From: Elysia marginata
Taxonomy: Eukaryota; Mollusca; Gastropoda; Plakobranchidae
Length of the DNA stretch: 47,699 nucleotides
Assembly: GCA_019649035.1 (NCBI GenBank)
Contig: BMAT01001470.1
Span: forward strand, 79,792-127,490
Direction of reading: 5' to 3'
The position numbers and the translations under genes are program-made. The notes beneath the pieces are model-generated. The model did not search any database. It was not told where the DNA came from and worked only from the letters and a program-made list of their open reading frames with translations. Shown in pieces: positions 32,912 to 45,599 of this stretch (position 1 is the stretch's first letter; every line of letters begins with the position of its first letter).

Positions 32912-33357
32912 CATAAACAAGTGGTAAGTAAAATTCATGTATGGATGTTTTTTTTCCAAGCTTAATCATTTAATGTTGTGCGTGCTGTGTTCACTTATCT
33001 ATTTCTGTTCAACTGTTACTTTCAACTACGTCAAATATTGATTTATAAAATTTTAATATCGAAGGAAACCTCATAGGTTATACATAATAATCCACCGAGA
33101 CCATCACAGATTTTCTTATAAATAAAATAATGTATATAAAAGTACGCATTTACGTAGCTACCGATTTCTCATTATTGTGTTAACATTTTAAACTGAAAAT
33201 TGCGCACCTGCAGTGTACATTCGATGAATAGAAAGTCTTGATCTATTCCTGGTTTCTCGAATGAAAAATAAAACAAAGGAAATTGATGTTCTATAAATTA
33301 TGTAACTGGTCACAGACAAAGAGACAAAACAAAACAACACATTGACCCTTATTATTC

Positions 33358-33905
33358 AAAATGGTTGATATCGGGAAAAAGGAGACAAGTTTACTCTTAT
33401 AGACTCAAATTGATTTTTATATCGACCAGAAGGGAGTTTTTACATGTATATTCTCAGTGCAATGCTATTTTCACATTAATAAATGATTTCAAACTGAAAC
33501 AAAACAAAACAACAACAAAAAACCTACAATGACATGTAACCTTTATAATGTGGAATCGCAGATATCGAAGGAAGACGCAATACTTATTGTTCTCTTAGAG
33601 ACTCAAAAAATTTATACACCGAGGAGATTTTTGACGTGTACATGTACATCGCAATACCACTAATATTTTTTTTTTTTTTTTTTGTAATAAAAATGATTTT
33701 GTTACCCATGTACATGTACAATGTAATGCCACAAATTTTTAATTTTTGTAACATATGTACAATGTAATAAAAAAGTTTTAATATGATCGAAATAAATTTT
33801 GATATGTACTTGTACAATGTAATACCACTAATTTTAAAATAACGGAAGCAATTTTTGTAAAAATATTTATAGTGGTGGACATGCACAACGTAATACCCGT
33901 TGTCA
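33358..33905 (+). repeat. degenerate tandem repeat, unit about 190 bases with shorter subrepeats
   Basis: Segments starting near 33358 and 33547 share GATATCG, an AGACTCAAA word, a GGAG-TTTTT word and a TACATGTA word in the same order. From 33636 on, GTACAATGTAATACCACTAAT-like words recur at about 33636, 33707, 33753, 33802 and 33879. The minus frame across it encodes repeated SGITLYKYISK-like units, an effect of the repeat. Confidence 0.65.
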
Positions 33906-34111
33906 TTTATAAGAGTGCTGGCATCGATACACGCCAGTGGGTGCGACCGATTACCCGTGGCCGACCTCTTTTTGTATGTTTGAGGACATTCTCTCCACGG
34001 TGTCTTGAAACCTGGCGTAAACCATTAAGTAGCATATAAAGTTCTCCGTTCTGACGTGTACGGTATGACCTGTCGGTATAGAGGCCCATTACCCTAAGCC
34101 TTCTTTGACTT

Positions 34112-34250
34112 AAACGAACGAATAATTTAACCAACTTCTCTGAGTGAATAGCGTTGGGTGCGAATTAGGCTCCTTAGTATTCGTAGACTTTACAAACGAA
34201 TAGTTCTTAAACTGTTCCGTGTGAATAGCGCTGGGTGGGAATTAGGCTAC
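34112..34250 (+). repeat. two-copy tandem duplication, period 77
   Basis: GTGAATAGCG, GGGTG and GAATTAGGCT recur at 34144 and 34221, with AAACGAA words preceding both. Only a few differences are visible. Confidence 0.8.
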
Positions 34251-34564
34251 ACACCGCCGAGGAAGTTATTTGACATGTATCTTTATGTGCAGAATAATGT
34301 GTTATTTATAACTCGTCGATTGATAGATACGCAGTTTCTACTATGGCCCTGAAAAGTTTAGAGGCCGTGGTGACGCTGCAAAAACCGAAATTTGACCCCA
34401 CTGCATTTGACCTTCGTTAGTATCAAACTATTACTGTTACATGTATAATTATTGCCGTGGCTGTCATTGTTTCGTTTATGTTATGATTATGGTCAGTATT
34501 GGGCACTCATACTAGTGTTATTGTTACCATAACTTTATCACTACAACTACTTCTGCCGCAATCA

Positions 34565-34620
34565 ATATTATTATTATTGATAATATTCTTATTTTCATTA
34601 TTATTATTATTATTATTGTT
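34565..34620 (+). repeat. (ATT)n microsatellite
   Basis: Interrupted ATT trinucleotides; the longest pure run is at 34597-34617. Confidence 0.9.
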
Positions 34621-34693
34621 ACTACCATCACCGTTATGGTTAATGCTATACTATAGTTTCGCTTTCATCATGTTCTCTTTGTGCAAATAACAT

Positions 34694-34892
34694 TAGAGTG
34701 GAATCCGCTTAAGGTTTAAGTACATAAACCCTGTTCAAGATGAACTTTAAGTTAAGATCAACTAATTGTACTTTTTTTTTTGTCCCTTTCTTTTTTTTTT
34801 CTTGATAATGATACTGCTTAATATGAACTTTGGATAAAATAACCTTTTTATTTGAGCACAGAGCGATTTATCTTAAGAGGATTCCATTGTAA
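34694..34892. mobile_element. pogo-like MITE
   Basis: The left end TAGAGTGGAATCCGCTTAAG and the inverted right end TACAATGGAATCCTCTTAAG bound a 199-base AT-rich element with flanking TA. The termini resemble those of the 18632-19487 element (CAGTGGAATCC). Confidence 0.65.
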
Positions 34893-35911
34893 CGTATCTA
34901 AAAAGTCATAGCCTTAAAAATTCTTACAAGAATTTTCTGCGACTTTAGTGCTCTGCAGCACTTATCCTCCCATTGTAATCGACCTCTTAACAGGGATGCA
35001 AGTTTTCCGATTTTTGCCGGAATTCCGATTTTTTAGCAGTTTTTTTTCAGCTAAAAAAGCAGAGAAACTTTAAAAATTATGAGTCAAATGTTAAAGAAAA
35101 TACCCAAAATTAGGAGTCATAGAAATCAATCACTTAATGTTAGTTGTATAGTTGTGTAGGTACTAGTACAGAGTTTAATCTATCTCTTTAAATTGGTCCA
35201 TCCCAAGTTCTATAAGGGCACCTACAGAGTGTAAAATTTCCCTGCTTTTTGAGCATGAGCCGCTTGCATTCCTGTCTTAAGATCGTTGGTAGACCTAGAA
35301 TAAGTGGTTTGACTCCTGTTTTGTCAGGTTAACTTATCATACCTAGGAAAGACTAGGTCGATGGAATGGCGAATTCATACTCTCTATGTGATAAAACAGT
35401 TCATATGAACGAGGCTCTTTTCCTTGAGTTAAGAATTACATTTTCTTTTCTTTCTTAATCGCGACGTGCTTATACGATTGTTATAATAATGATCATTATA
35501 ATAATGTTAATGATAATAATAATAATAATAAAAGTAATGAATCTGATAATAATATTGTTGTTATTACCATTATTATTATTATTAATATTATTATTATTAT
35601 TTTATTATTAATACTTGCAAAGCTATACACCGTGTTAATCATCCTACTTGTATGTCCTTAGGTAGCTGGTATGGACTGCGTAATTTTTAAAGACATTTAA
35701 ATCATTTTCCCGAATAAGTGTGCGACGTGCTGTTCAAAATTCATCATTTTCATGATAGCTGTGGTAGGCCTTATATTCAAAGTTTTCATTTATTTATCTA
35801 CCAATTCTATATGTACAAAAAAAAAACCCCGATATAAATGAAACTTTAACTATTACCACAATGACAATGATTAAAAAATACACGTAACAGTTCATGCCGC
35901 AGTAGGCCTAT
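34893..35911. other. gene-free stretch with ATT repeats
   Basis: It holds an interrupted ATA/ATT array at 35485-35612 and a short FFP-type repeat (TTTTCCGATTTTTGCCGG) near 35000. No exon is seen. Confidence 0.5.
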
Positions 35912-35995
35912 AGTAATAATAATAATAATAGTAGTAATAATAATAACAATAATAATAATAATGGTGATGATGATGATGATGATGATGATGATGAC
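35912..35995 (+). repeat. (ATA)n(ATG)n microsatellite
   Basis: AATAAT units pass into ATGATG units immediately before the LINE at 35996. The Met-run and Ile-run open frames here are artefacts of it. Confidence 0.92.
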
Positions 35996-36790
35996 ATGCA
36001 ACAACCAGCTGGCATCAATCTTCACCTTTACTTTCAATTGGTCTCTCACTACATCAACTATACCATTGTGTTTCAAACAGTCAACAATAGTACCTGTGCC
36101 GAGGAAAGCCTCCCCAGAAACACTGAATGACTACAGACCGGTCGCTGTAACATCAGTGATAATAAAATGCTTTGAGAATTTTGTACTTTCCTACCTCAAC
36201 TCCCCTTTACCACAGAGTTCGATGTTTCTCAATTTGCTTACAGGATTAATAAATCTAGGTCTACTGACCGCACTATTATTATTAACACTCTTGCAATACT
36301 TACCCACTTAGAGAAGAAAAACTCAAATGCCAGTATTTTGTTTATAGACTATAGTTCGGCTTTTAACACTATCGTTCCAGAAAAATTATATATGTACTAA
36401 TTAATGAGTTCTAGGTTTACATTTCCCTATCAGCATCTGTAACTGGGTATTGGACTTTTTGCTCAACCGCCCTCTAGTTGTCCGAATTGGTCATATTTCA
36501 TCGTCTGTGATTGTTCTTGATACAGGGACACCTCAAGGCTGTCCGTTATCTCCCAAGCTTTACTCCATTTTTAGTTATGACCGTAAAGCAAAATTCCCTG
36601 GGTGTCTTCCAATTAAATTTGCAGGCACTGTGACGAAACTGGTTGATAACATCTATGAAAATAATTTTCTAAGACAGATTGAATCAACCGTGAAATGGTG
36701 TAAAGAAAATAGTTTAAAACTAAACTTGTAAAAAACTAAAGAACTGGAAATTGACTTTCGAAAGGGCGAGTGGTATCAGCTCACCGGTGA
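35996..36790 (+). mobile_element. broken Rex1/CR1-like LINE, reverse transcriptase region
   Basis: Plus-strand RT blocks appear in order over three frames: QLASIFTFTFNWSLT and STIVPVPRKASPETLNDYRP (about 36005-36130); FAYRINKSRSTDRTI (about 36235-36280); LFIDYSSAFNTIVP, motif A with its Asp kept (about 36339-36380); [16 protein letters not shown] and [17 protein letters not shown] (about 36445-36570); and [11 protein letters not shown] then a DFRKGE-type end (about 36690-36770). The catalytic F-A-D-D is absent: the frame reads [11 protein letters not shown]. At least two frameshifts and several stops make it dead. Only the RT middle and end survive. Confidence 0.85.
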
Positions 36791-38884
36791 AGACTATTGA
36801 AGCCATAAATAATTTTAATGGATTTAGAATTAAGAGATTATTCTAATTGAATCTTTGGATTAAACGAAAGGCACGTTAGTATGAGGTGTGTCATTCGGCG
36901 GGGTGGGGTAAGAGGAGTGCATGTATTTCTTGTTCGTTGTGACAAAAGAGAGGAAATGCTGCACAGATGTTTAAATACATAGATAGATAGAGAGAGAGAG
37001 AGTATTGACTGAATAAGCTTGGATTAATAATAAAAATGATTATTATTGTTACAACAAAAATGACCATAATCATTACATTTCAATGATGCAAGTAATTGCA
37101 ACAACGATACCAACTATTGTAATAATAAATATCACACGACGCTCGCATGTGTTTATACTTCAGTCATTCGTTGCCTTGTTTTTGTCGGTGGAGAATTTTT
37201 TGATACATGTACATGTATCTAAATTTGTCTCGGGTATTTTACAACACTCTAGTCGTCGATATTGTTAAATACTTGCAACCTCCACAGTACGCTATATATT
37301 TTGGGTTATTCTCACAAATACCAAAACTATACTTATACAGGGAGACCAAATAAAATCCATATTTTAATTATGTTAATACGGACCCCACGTCTCTGACTGT
37401 CGGTCTATATGTCTCTTTTTTTTGTGTATACGGCTCTTTTTCTTTCTTTCTTTTTTTGAACTATTTTGTTTGTTTTCTTTCATTTTTTTCGCCTCTTTTT
37501 TTTGTCTCCCAATATATTCTTACTATGCTTTCTCTAATACCTCCTCCCCCTTTCCTTTGTCTTACCTGTATTAGATCTTAAGCGTTGACCGAACTTCGTG
37601 TGTCGATTTTATCCTCCGTGTCTTTCTCTCAATAACTTGTTTCTCTTTCTGTATTTCTCTGTCCATCCCTCTTCCTCCTTTCTAATTACATACAGTTTGA
37701 TTAATCTTTGGATTCCAAATTTTCAATTGTAGACACACCCAACTTCATTTTAAACAATTCAACCTTTTAAGTCCCAAATTTAAAAAATAATGTTTGATCT
37801 TACTTTAACAACACATCGAGTACATGTATTACTGTGCGTTGTCTAAAACACGCTTGACTGGTAGTCTTATCTTTTTTTTTTGTAACTGCAGTTATTCAAC
37901 ACAAGGTTATCTCATAGCGTCGGTGCCCTTGCTAGATAAGAACAGATCAAAAGGAAATCTTTCAAACTTTTATCTTCCGTCGTCTATATCTGACCTCTGC
38001 GTGATTATCTCTAAATCTAATTTAAGGTTAGCCATAGTACCACTTACTACCACCTGTCAGCCTATTGAGAAGTTGTTATTCTTTGGTTGTTTAAGTATTT
38101 TAAGTTCGATAAGGTCACTTTTTAATGACACTGTTTTGTTCTTGCTATTGCTGCTGTTTTGTTGTTGTTGTTTTTCTCTTTTCAATAAATATATAATTAT
38201 GTGTTCGAGTATTGTGGGAAAAAAAAATTTAAAAATTCTAAAAATAATCTGAATCAGGACAACCCATAATGTAAGCACGTCTATTTTCTGGATATTTGAA
38301 GATATGGTTAAACATTAAATATACAAATGGTGGTGGGTATTTGAAACTCTAGTCCATAAAACACATGAAATGTCATACTTTTGAAAACAGTCTCTTTCTT
38401 TTTTATTGCTGTTTTTTTCTCCTTCGAAAGTTCTTATACGCAGAATAGGTGTCGAATGCCAAAGTACTTTTTTCCATGAATATAATTTTATTGTTAGATG
38501 TCTCCGGCCAATAATATCCGTGCGAATATCACAAAATGGGTACAGTTTTCTGTTTTCTTGTTTCTGGAAGCGAAAAAAAAGTTGCAGGAATCATGAAATT
38601 ATTCATCTACGAGTCGTTAAAAAATACTTTTAACGACGTCATGGGTAGCTTTGGTTAATAAGTAGCAAATATTTACAAGACAAAAAAGGAGTTGTGTACT
38701 GTACACACGAAATGTTCAGTTCAAGTGGTAAGGGTAACATGAACTTATTGACGAACGTTTTATATGTTAGAAACGAGGAGTGTGGTGATGGTTGTCAAGA
38801 AAAATATTCAGTGCCTTTCAATACTATGATCATGGTTTTACAAAGACGTGTAAGTGAGCCGTGATAATTTAACTAGTCCATTCA
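36791..38884. other. gene-free stretch
   Basis: Pyrimidine-rich at 37415-37700. A perfect 18-base palindrome (GATACATGTACATGTATC) lies at 37202-37219. The 142-codon plus frame at 37824-38252 is low-complexity at its end and has no recognisable family. Confidence 0.4.
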
Positions 38885-39140
38885 GTTCGAAGGTACAGTA
38901 AACGATTATAACTATCAATATGATAAGTATTTTTTAACAAGTCTACTAACATAGGTCGAAAGGAAAACGAGCAATCATGAGTATCAGTAGGATAAATATT
39001 TATTTAACCAATCTACCCAGGTCGAAGGGAAAGCGAACGATTATGATTGTGAATATGATAAATATTATTGTCTTAAACTAATTCATCCTTGCCGAAGGCA
39101 TAACAACTCAGTATCATTAAGATATGTATCTTCTTTAGTT
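38885..39140 (+). repeat. degenerate tandem repeat, about 3.5 copies of 67-70 bases
   Basis: Copies begin near 38885, 38953, 39020 and 39090. Each has (G)GTCGAAGG, GCGAACGATTATGA-like and ATATGATAAATATT-like words followed by TTTAAC-AATCTAC. The fourth copy is the most diverged. Confidence 0.75.
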
Positions 39141-40099
39141 GTAGACTTTGTAGTGTCTTGCTACTGTACCTGTATACTGTTTGTAAGCATCTACAAGAGC
39201 GTAAACATGATAACACCAACAGCCAAGGTCTGTAGTGGTAACACTAACCTACTCTCGTTTATCACACCTCACGTGATGCTGTGTCATTTAACTGGTGACG
39301 TGAAACGTCAAACACATAGTTAACCCTGCCCCGACCGATGCCATGATTAGACAGTCTGAGTAGACAGGCTGTGTTCTCTGTGGAAGTTGATAATATAAGT
39401 TGACCTTTAACCTCAAGATCTGACCTTTACTGCTCTGCACAAATAGAGCGCAAAACTGTTCTCCATTCTGTCCGTGCTCTGTCTTTCTATTTCGATTTGA
39501 TTCGTGTTTTTCAATTGCGTTTGACAGGTATCTTTCCATAGGGTCAGCTATATGTATCTATTTCGTAGTATAAACGGTGCATGTTGTCTCTTGCTATTGT
39601 TGTTCAAGCTGTAAGTTTTAAGTATATGAATATCGCAGCGAAAGATTTATCTGCACGCGTTTGTAACTCCTGATTTCTTTTGGTAATAGTTTAGTAGTTA
39701 CGTTTATAGCAACGTTTATTTTTATTCTATCTAACCATAACAGTGCGACTTTGGAAATAATTAAATAACAAGCCAACAAAGGATTGTAATCAGTGTTTGT
39801 AGGTTTTTCTTGGGGGAGGGGGTGTTGAACGGAGGTAGAAAATACGCATGTGCCCAAACGAAGAATAAGTTCAACCCCTCAATGAAAGAAAATATTGGAG
39901 AATACTAGAAGAAGACAAACAAAAAATAGATGCCTTGATATTTGATTTTTTATTCTTTATCTATTGTCTTATGTACAGTTGGCTGATAAGCTCTATTTAG
40001 TGAGTGGCACAGAAAATATCTGGGTGAGTAATAATTTTTTGCAATTTGTTGAAGAGGGCAAATTGAATCTCCAGGTCGCATAAATTTGTTCCGTTGAGT
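39141..40099. other. gene-free stretch
   Basis: A CACGTG E-box lies near 39271 and TGACGTGAAACGTCA near 39296-39310. No exon is supported. Confidence 0.35.
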
Positions 40100-40350
40100 C
40101 TCTAAGCTGCTGCGGCAGGCGCGCACAGTCTGTGGGGAAACCCAGTATTGCTCACTCTTGCTCACTGTGCGTGGTCAAACGTCACGCATCGCCAGTGCCA
40201 GACAGTGACAGCTCACCTGGTGGTGGCGGGAACCAACGCCTGGACAGGTAGACACAAGTACAAGAAACACCCGCGTCTGCTGTCTCTCCAGACTCCCCCC
40301 GCCGATAATAACCACGCCCATACGATACGCCGGGCGATGTTAAGTTCCGC
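40100..40350 (+). promoter_or_regulatory. GC-rich island of unknown role
   Basis: This is a distinctly GC- and CpG-richer block in AT-rich flanks. It contains CACCTG, CCACGCCC (KLF/SP-like) and several GGCGGG/CGCGC words. It could be a promoter or enhancer. The 72-codon frame across it has no recognisable domain. Confidence 0.3.
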
Positions 40351-43300
40351 ATCAGAGTTTTATTAAAGTACTTTCCATTAATTTTGACAGTTTTGTATTT
40401 GTGGATGAAAAGAATTTCTTCCTAAGGCCCCCTCGCTGGAAGGATACTTAGTCAAAGGAGTAGGAGAAAAAAAATCAAAGAAATTCCGATTTATTGTTTA
40501 TAAATGTATCGATTTTCCCCCCATATTTTTTCAGTTCAAAATAATCGTGTCTTATCCTTCAAACTGATTAATATGAGTAAAGATTATGCTTTGTTTCCAT
40601 GTCGTTCAGTTTCGGCTTTTTTATCGGAGAGTAACCGGTTCTTATTTTTCTTTAGCTACATTTTTTGCCAATGTACGTTGTCTTTCGCTAACTAATTCAG
40701 CAGACTACAAACTGACATTATTAATTGTTTATACTTACAGAGCTTCATAGTCCTGCTTAGCCTCTTTTTTAGATTCTTTTGATCCTCGTTTCATTATTCA
40801 CCAAATTTTGTTTTCGATTCATAGCTCGCAAAACTGATCCAAACTCAATTTATGATAAATGCCAGGGCCTTTAACTCTGTGCTGATCGAACCAATTGTCG
40901 TGACATGTTACCTCCATCAAATTGTGTCTGTGTGTGTGTTGGGTGGTGGTGGAGCAGATAATCAGTCGAATGGCACCGGGTCTTTTCCATTTCTGTATTA
41001 CATCGATCAATTCTATGTATGAGCTCGGCGGAACAACCTTATAAGGCTCGTCTGTTCTGGTCTTTGATAATCGTGAGTGAAATCGATTCCAAGTTTGAGA
41101 ACATGCTCGAGTAATTAGGCTTTTTTCAGATAAAGCTTTATGTGACAATGTGGGAAAGCACTGGATGACAAAGGCTTGGGGTTGGACTGAATTAGTCTAC
41201 AGCTTCAGCGTAGGCTACAGTTTTTTCTCATTCGAGTAGAGGTCGCGGCGCAAAGAGTGCGGGGAAGTTTCGTGACTCAAGCAAAGTCAGGTAGCGACTG
41301 CAGGCATCAAGTTTATTGCGTTATCGCCTTTGCGAGTTGCCAAATTTAACTGCTGTTCATTTCAATTGGTTGTTATCAATAATTATTGTTTTGATTGTTA
41401 ATTAAAAAATTAATAGCCGGTATGATTCGAATAAAATCCATGCTCTGGAAATAATTTTCGATTGGCCAGTTAATTCCGGATAACCTTTACGCTTAAGAGT
41501 TTTTTAAAAAGATCATTAAATCAATAATTAAAGTTATGGAAATGCAATTGTCTTGGTGAGCATCAAATTTGTAGGCAGTTGAGTACATCCACACGAGCAT
41601 AACGAGATTGGCGACGCGGAGTAAGGGGATGCCCGGTGATCAACACTAATTACACCAGGGTCTGTGTCATTCCTCGGTGCTGCCTGCTCGCTCGCTCACC
41701 CTACAAAGCTGCACTGTACAGCATTGCTGCTTAGTAAAATAATAAACCGCGAGATCACGATATTCGTTTTCACTTAAATGCCTTTTTTGTGCTAATCTTT
41801 GTCATGTTTAAAAAAAAAAAAATTGTTTACTTACGGTTTTTATTCTGTACACGCTACATAATTAAAAATTGGTTGTGAAAAAAATAAATAAAAATAAAGA
41901 AAAAGCGATGATACCATACCTACAAACTCCTTCGAGCTCGTTGCAGCATAAATAGATTAATTTGATCATTGTGAAATACCAATCTGTGAGTAATGTATCA
42001 ATATGGGACAAATTTTTATCATTGTGAAATACCAGTCCGCATCCCCCCTCCTCCTCATTTTGCGCTCTTATTGTCTCTTTGATCAAGGATTGTACTTGGT
42101 AACTCGGTGCGTAGATGATCCCTCAATGAATTTACGATAATCGAGCTTAGCTGTCCTCCAGCCTCATCCACCTCTTTATCTTCTTTTTCATCGCTCTTCC
42201 TTATTTCACTAGTGTTGTGACTTACAACCATTTGATATTCCTCAGTGTAAAAGATTTGGCACAAAGCTCTGGTGTAGCTGTTGAAAGTTCTACGCTAATA
42301 AAGGATTCTATTTGCCTTCTTTGTCTTTTTTTAAAATATAAATATACATGATGTAATTACAATTATGAAGAAAGGAGAAGTTACACTCTATTAAATAACT
42401 ATAGTTAGCGAGCGATATGTTGATGAATCAACAAGATGGCCTTTGTGGCCATAGTCCGATAATGCCTTTGTCTGGAACACAGCTTAGCGTACGGGCCGTT
42501 TGATGTTTTACCAAAGAATTGTTGAGATTTCGCCGGGTTGCAACAAGTGCAGTCTCAATGTTTCAGTTCTCAAGTATTTTGACTAATCCGTAAAATCAAT
42601 TTTCGGCAATACATGTTTTATAATCAATTTTCAGCTCTTACCCCATTTTGTGGTCATATTCAGAAATATTAAACAATATTGATAGTGACGATGCAATTAT
42701 ACATTAAAATAGAACACCCTAAACCTTTTCCAATAAATTTTACGTACCGATTATAGTTATAATGTGTTTCATGGTGCGTTGTAACTTTAAAAGTGCAGCT
42801 CATGTTTCAGACAAGAGCTTTTTTGTCTCTTAACGTATGCAAAATGTTTCCACACTTTAAAAAAATTTTTTTAACCTGGCATCGGTTTAAATAAAATTGG
42901 AGAATGAGCGACTGGATTTTTTTTTCAACATTAGCCATGCGGTATTTATTGATTTCTGTTCTTTTTTTTTTGTCTTGTTCTTCGAATAACACAGACAATT
43001 TTACAAAAGTGTGTGGGTGAAATTTATAAAAAAAAATTCATGTTTTAAGAAATGGCACTGTATGGATCGAAAATATATTCGGGTTTTATAAAGGTATGTA
43101 CTCATGACTTCAGGGAAATATTCAAATCTCAACAAGGTACAACAGTCAAAGTAATAATTTTGAGAAAGAAAGAAAAAACCTTAAGCCTAAATTCCACACG
43201 GAAAGAAAATTATCTCGGCTCATTGGCTATAATTATCTGGATACAAATTTTGAAAATGTTAGATATTTTGAAACAGCAAAGTTTTTGCCTTTATTCGTTT

Positions 43301-45599
43301 TTCTTTTACCAGAAATGGATACCTTATATAAAAAACTGGAATGTTTGAGCGAGTCAGGGTATCGACGTGGCGATATCTTTTCGCTCAAATCTTACCGCAA
43401 ACAAGCTGTGATAGCACCATAGAGAATTGAAGATATTCTATTTATAGGATCTGTCGAATCCACCCTGTGCACTCGCTGTTGAATCAGAGAATAAAGCACC
43501 AACATATTGCACAACCATTGCAGTGTCACTGATATCCCCAAATCTTTTTATAGTGTTGTAAAGAATGACAAAGGTGTCTATAAACAGACAGCGTGCGTGT
43601 TATAAGAAGTGAACCCAACGTACGATTTCATCACCGTTCTCAAAAACTCAAAAGTTATAGTCTACATTGGAACTTTGATTTAAGAAAAAAAGACAAGATT
43701 TGGCACAGATGTATTTTGCAAGTGGTGTATTTTTTGGAAAACAACTGAACTTTGATCTTATTCTGTCACATCTTTTCCTCTGACAATAAAAGCCGTCACA
43801 CCCCTGGCATTGATTGGGGGCACCTGTCTATCTAAGATTCACAGGAACCTTGCGCCTGAGTAGCCGGTAAGATTGCCACAACGACCCGAAATAACATCAT
43901 GAAGTTTGTAAATACATTGCACCTGACAATAATCTGAAAACGTCTATAAAATATTTATTATCCACTTCTAGTGCCGCACCTCTTAAGTATGAATTTTTAA
44001 CATTCGTCAATTTTGTGAAACCATCCATCAATGTTCTCTCTTTTATGGAGACTTATAAATGATTGATTGTGATTAATTTTATTTTATGGAAACCTTAATT
44101 AATATTGCTTTCCATTCACGAAGTACAGATTGCATGTATAATTATACGATGTCCGTTCTGTTGTTGTCCGTTACGAGCGAGCTGTGCTTCTCATCCATCA
44201 TTACCAGCGACTTCCTTTTGAACGATACTGAGCAACTAATTATTTTTTTAATCTTACAAGCATAGCATGATGTGAAAATTATTTACATAACCGAAATCAG
44301 CGATGTTGTCTCTATGTGCCTCGTTTTACAACAACAAAACTTGTTTGTGGGTGGCCTTGTGGTCAAAGCATTACCACATGCTTCGCTAAACACTAACCAA
44401 TGCGGCTTCAATTAGTGCCTGTTCAAGAAGTCTCACATCTTAAAAATTGCCTCCTACAAAATGGAACGCCATGACATAATATTGAAATACCGCCCAGACT
44501 TATGTGTTGTGGGCTTTTGGTTGCTGCTATATATATTTTGTTTTATTTATTTTTTACTTCGGGTTGTGATATTAATACAATTCAGTCCGTTTTTTCATTT
44601 TGTGTTTTTCTATTTCTAACTATACACAGCAACTGCATAAAAGACGCTTATAATTTACCTTAAAAACCTTTAAATTTTTCCCGTTCCCATGCGTCTGTTT
44701 ATTCATTTGTTTGGGACGTAGGCCTGTAAATATTACCTCTTCCATTTTTCTGCTCAAAATCTAACGCTTTTTTTTAAGTTTTGATATATGTTCAGCAAAG
44801 TTTTTTTGCAGAATCGCCGAACATCCAAGTCGCATGTGTTGTATATTCTAATATGGTTTCTAAAAACTGTTTTTGTTTTTGTTCTAATTGGTCGTGGATT
44901 TCTTGTCCGGCAGCTGGTTGAACGCTGACATTAACCACCTCCAAGAACGACTTTCAAATGCGTTTTTGTAGTGAATATTAATATTTCTAAGCTGCGATAT
45001 TTTCATCGTGGTTGTTTCGCAAAAATAAAAACTTGTCTTCTATGTTTAAATAAGTTGTGCTGTTGCATTTAATATTTTTCGTTGCCGTTGTAAAAGATGT
45101 GAGGAGGAGAAAACAAACGTGGCAAAAATTGAAACAAATAAAAACAATTTTTTTCAATAGTCCGACCTCAAAAGCCAAATCGTGAATAATATTGCGTTCA
45201 AGCCCTGTAAACAGCATTTTATTTTCAGTTAAATGGGCACAAAATTCCTAAAAAGAAACTGTTTGGTATACTTTCTTTGTCTTCAATTTTTGTATCTGAA
45301 GTGAACATCATAAGAGTCATGATGTGGGGATTTCTGTGGATCCTTTTTTTTTTCAACACGTCAACCCTGCTTAAACTTTTAATATTTACCGTTGTTTTCT
45401 TTCTTTTCACACAGGTCAAAGCACATCCGTTAGTTTGTTTTAGTTTCAATATCACCTATAGCTGGAATACGATTTATTGTCTGTGGTAAAAAGAAAAAAA
45501 AATATGGTTATAGTCTTCCACCAACGAACGCAGTCTCAAGACTTTACATATTCCCCCCTCCATGTCAATACAAACTAAAGCAAATTCCACTCATATTTC
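40351..45599. other. long gene-free stretch
   Basis: No exon is supported on either strand. Frames such as minus 40819-41148 and minus 42055-42264 lack family features. A short direct repeat (ATCATTGTGAAATACCA) lies at about 41967 and 42018. Homeodomain-type AT-rich clusters occur at 41375-41425 and 44060-44110. Confidence 0.4.

Noticed and set aside
37824..38252. 142-codon plus frame
   Set aside because: Its end is Leu/Cys/Phe low-complexity sequence, with no splice context and no family resemblance.
42055..42264. 69-codon minus frame with an acidic Lys/Glu segment
   Set aside because: Only a weak acceptor and no donor or family match; not supportable as an exon.
44346..44425. Possible third SINE head (GGTGGCCTTGTGGTCAAAGC)
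   Set aside because: The A-box-like start is present, but the B-box region (GCGGCTTCAATTAG) is too degraded to support a call.
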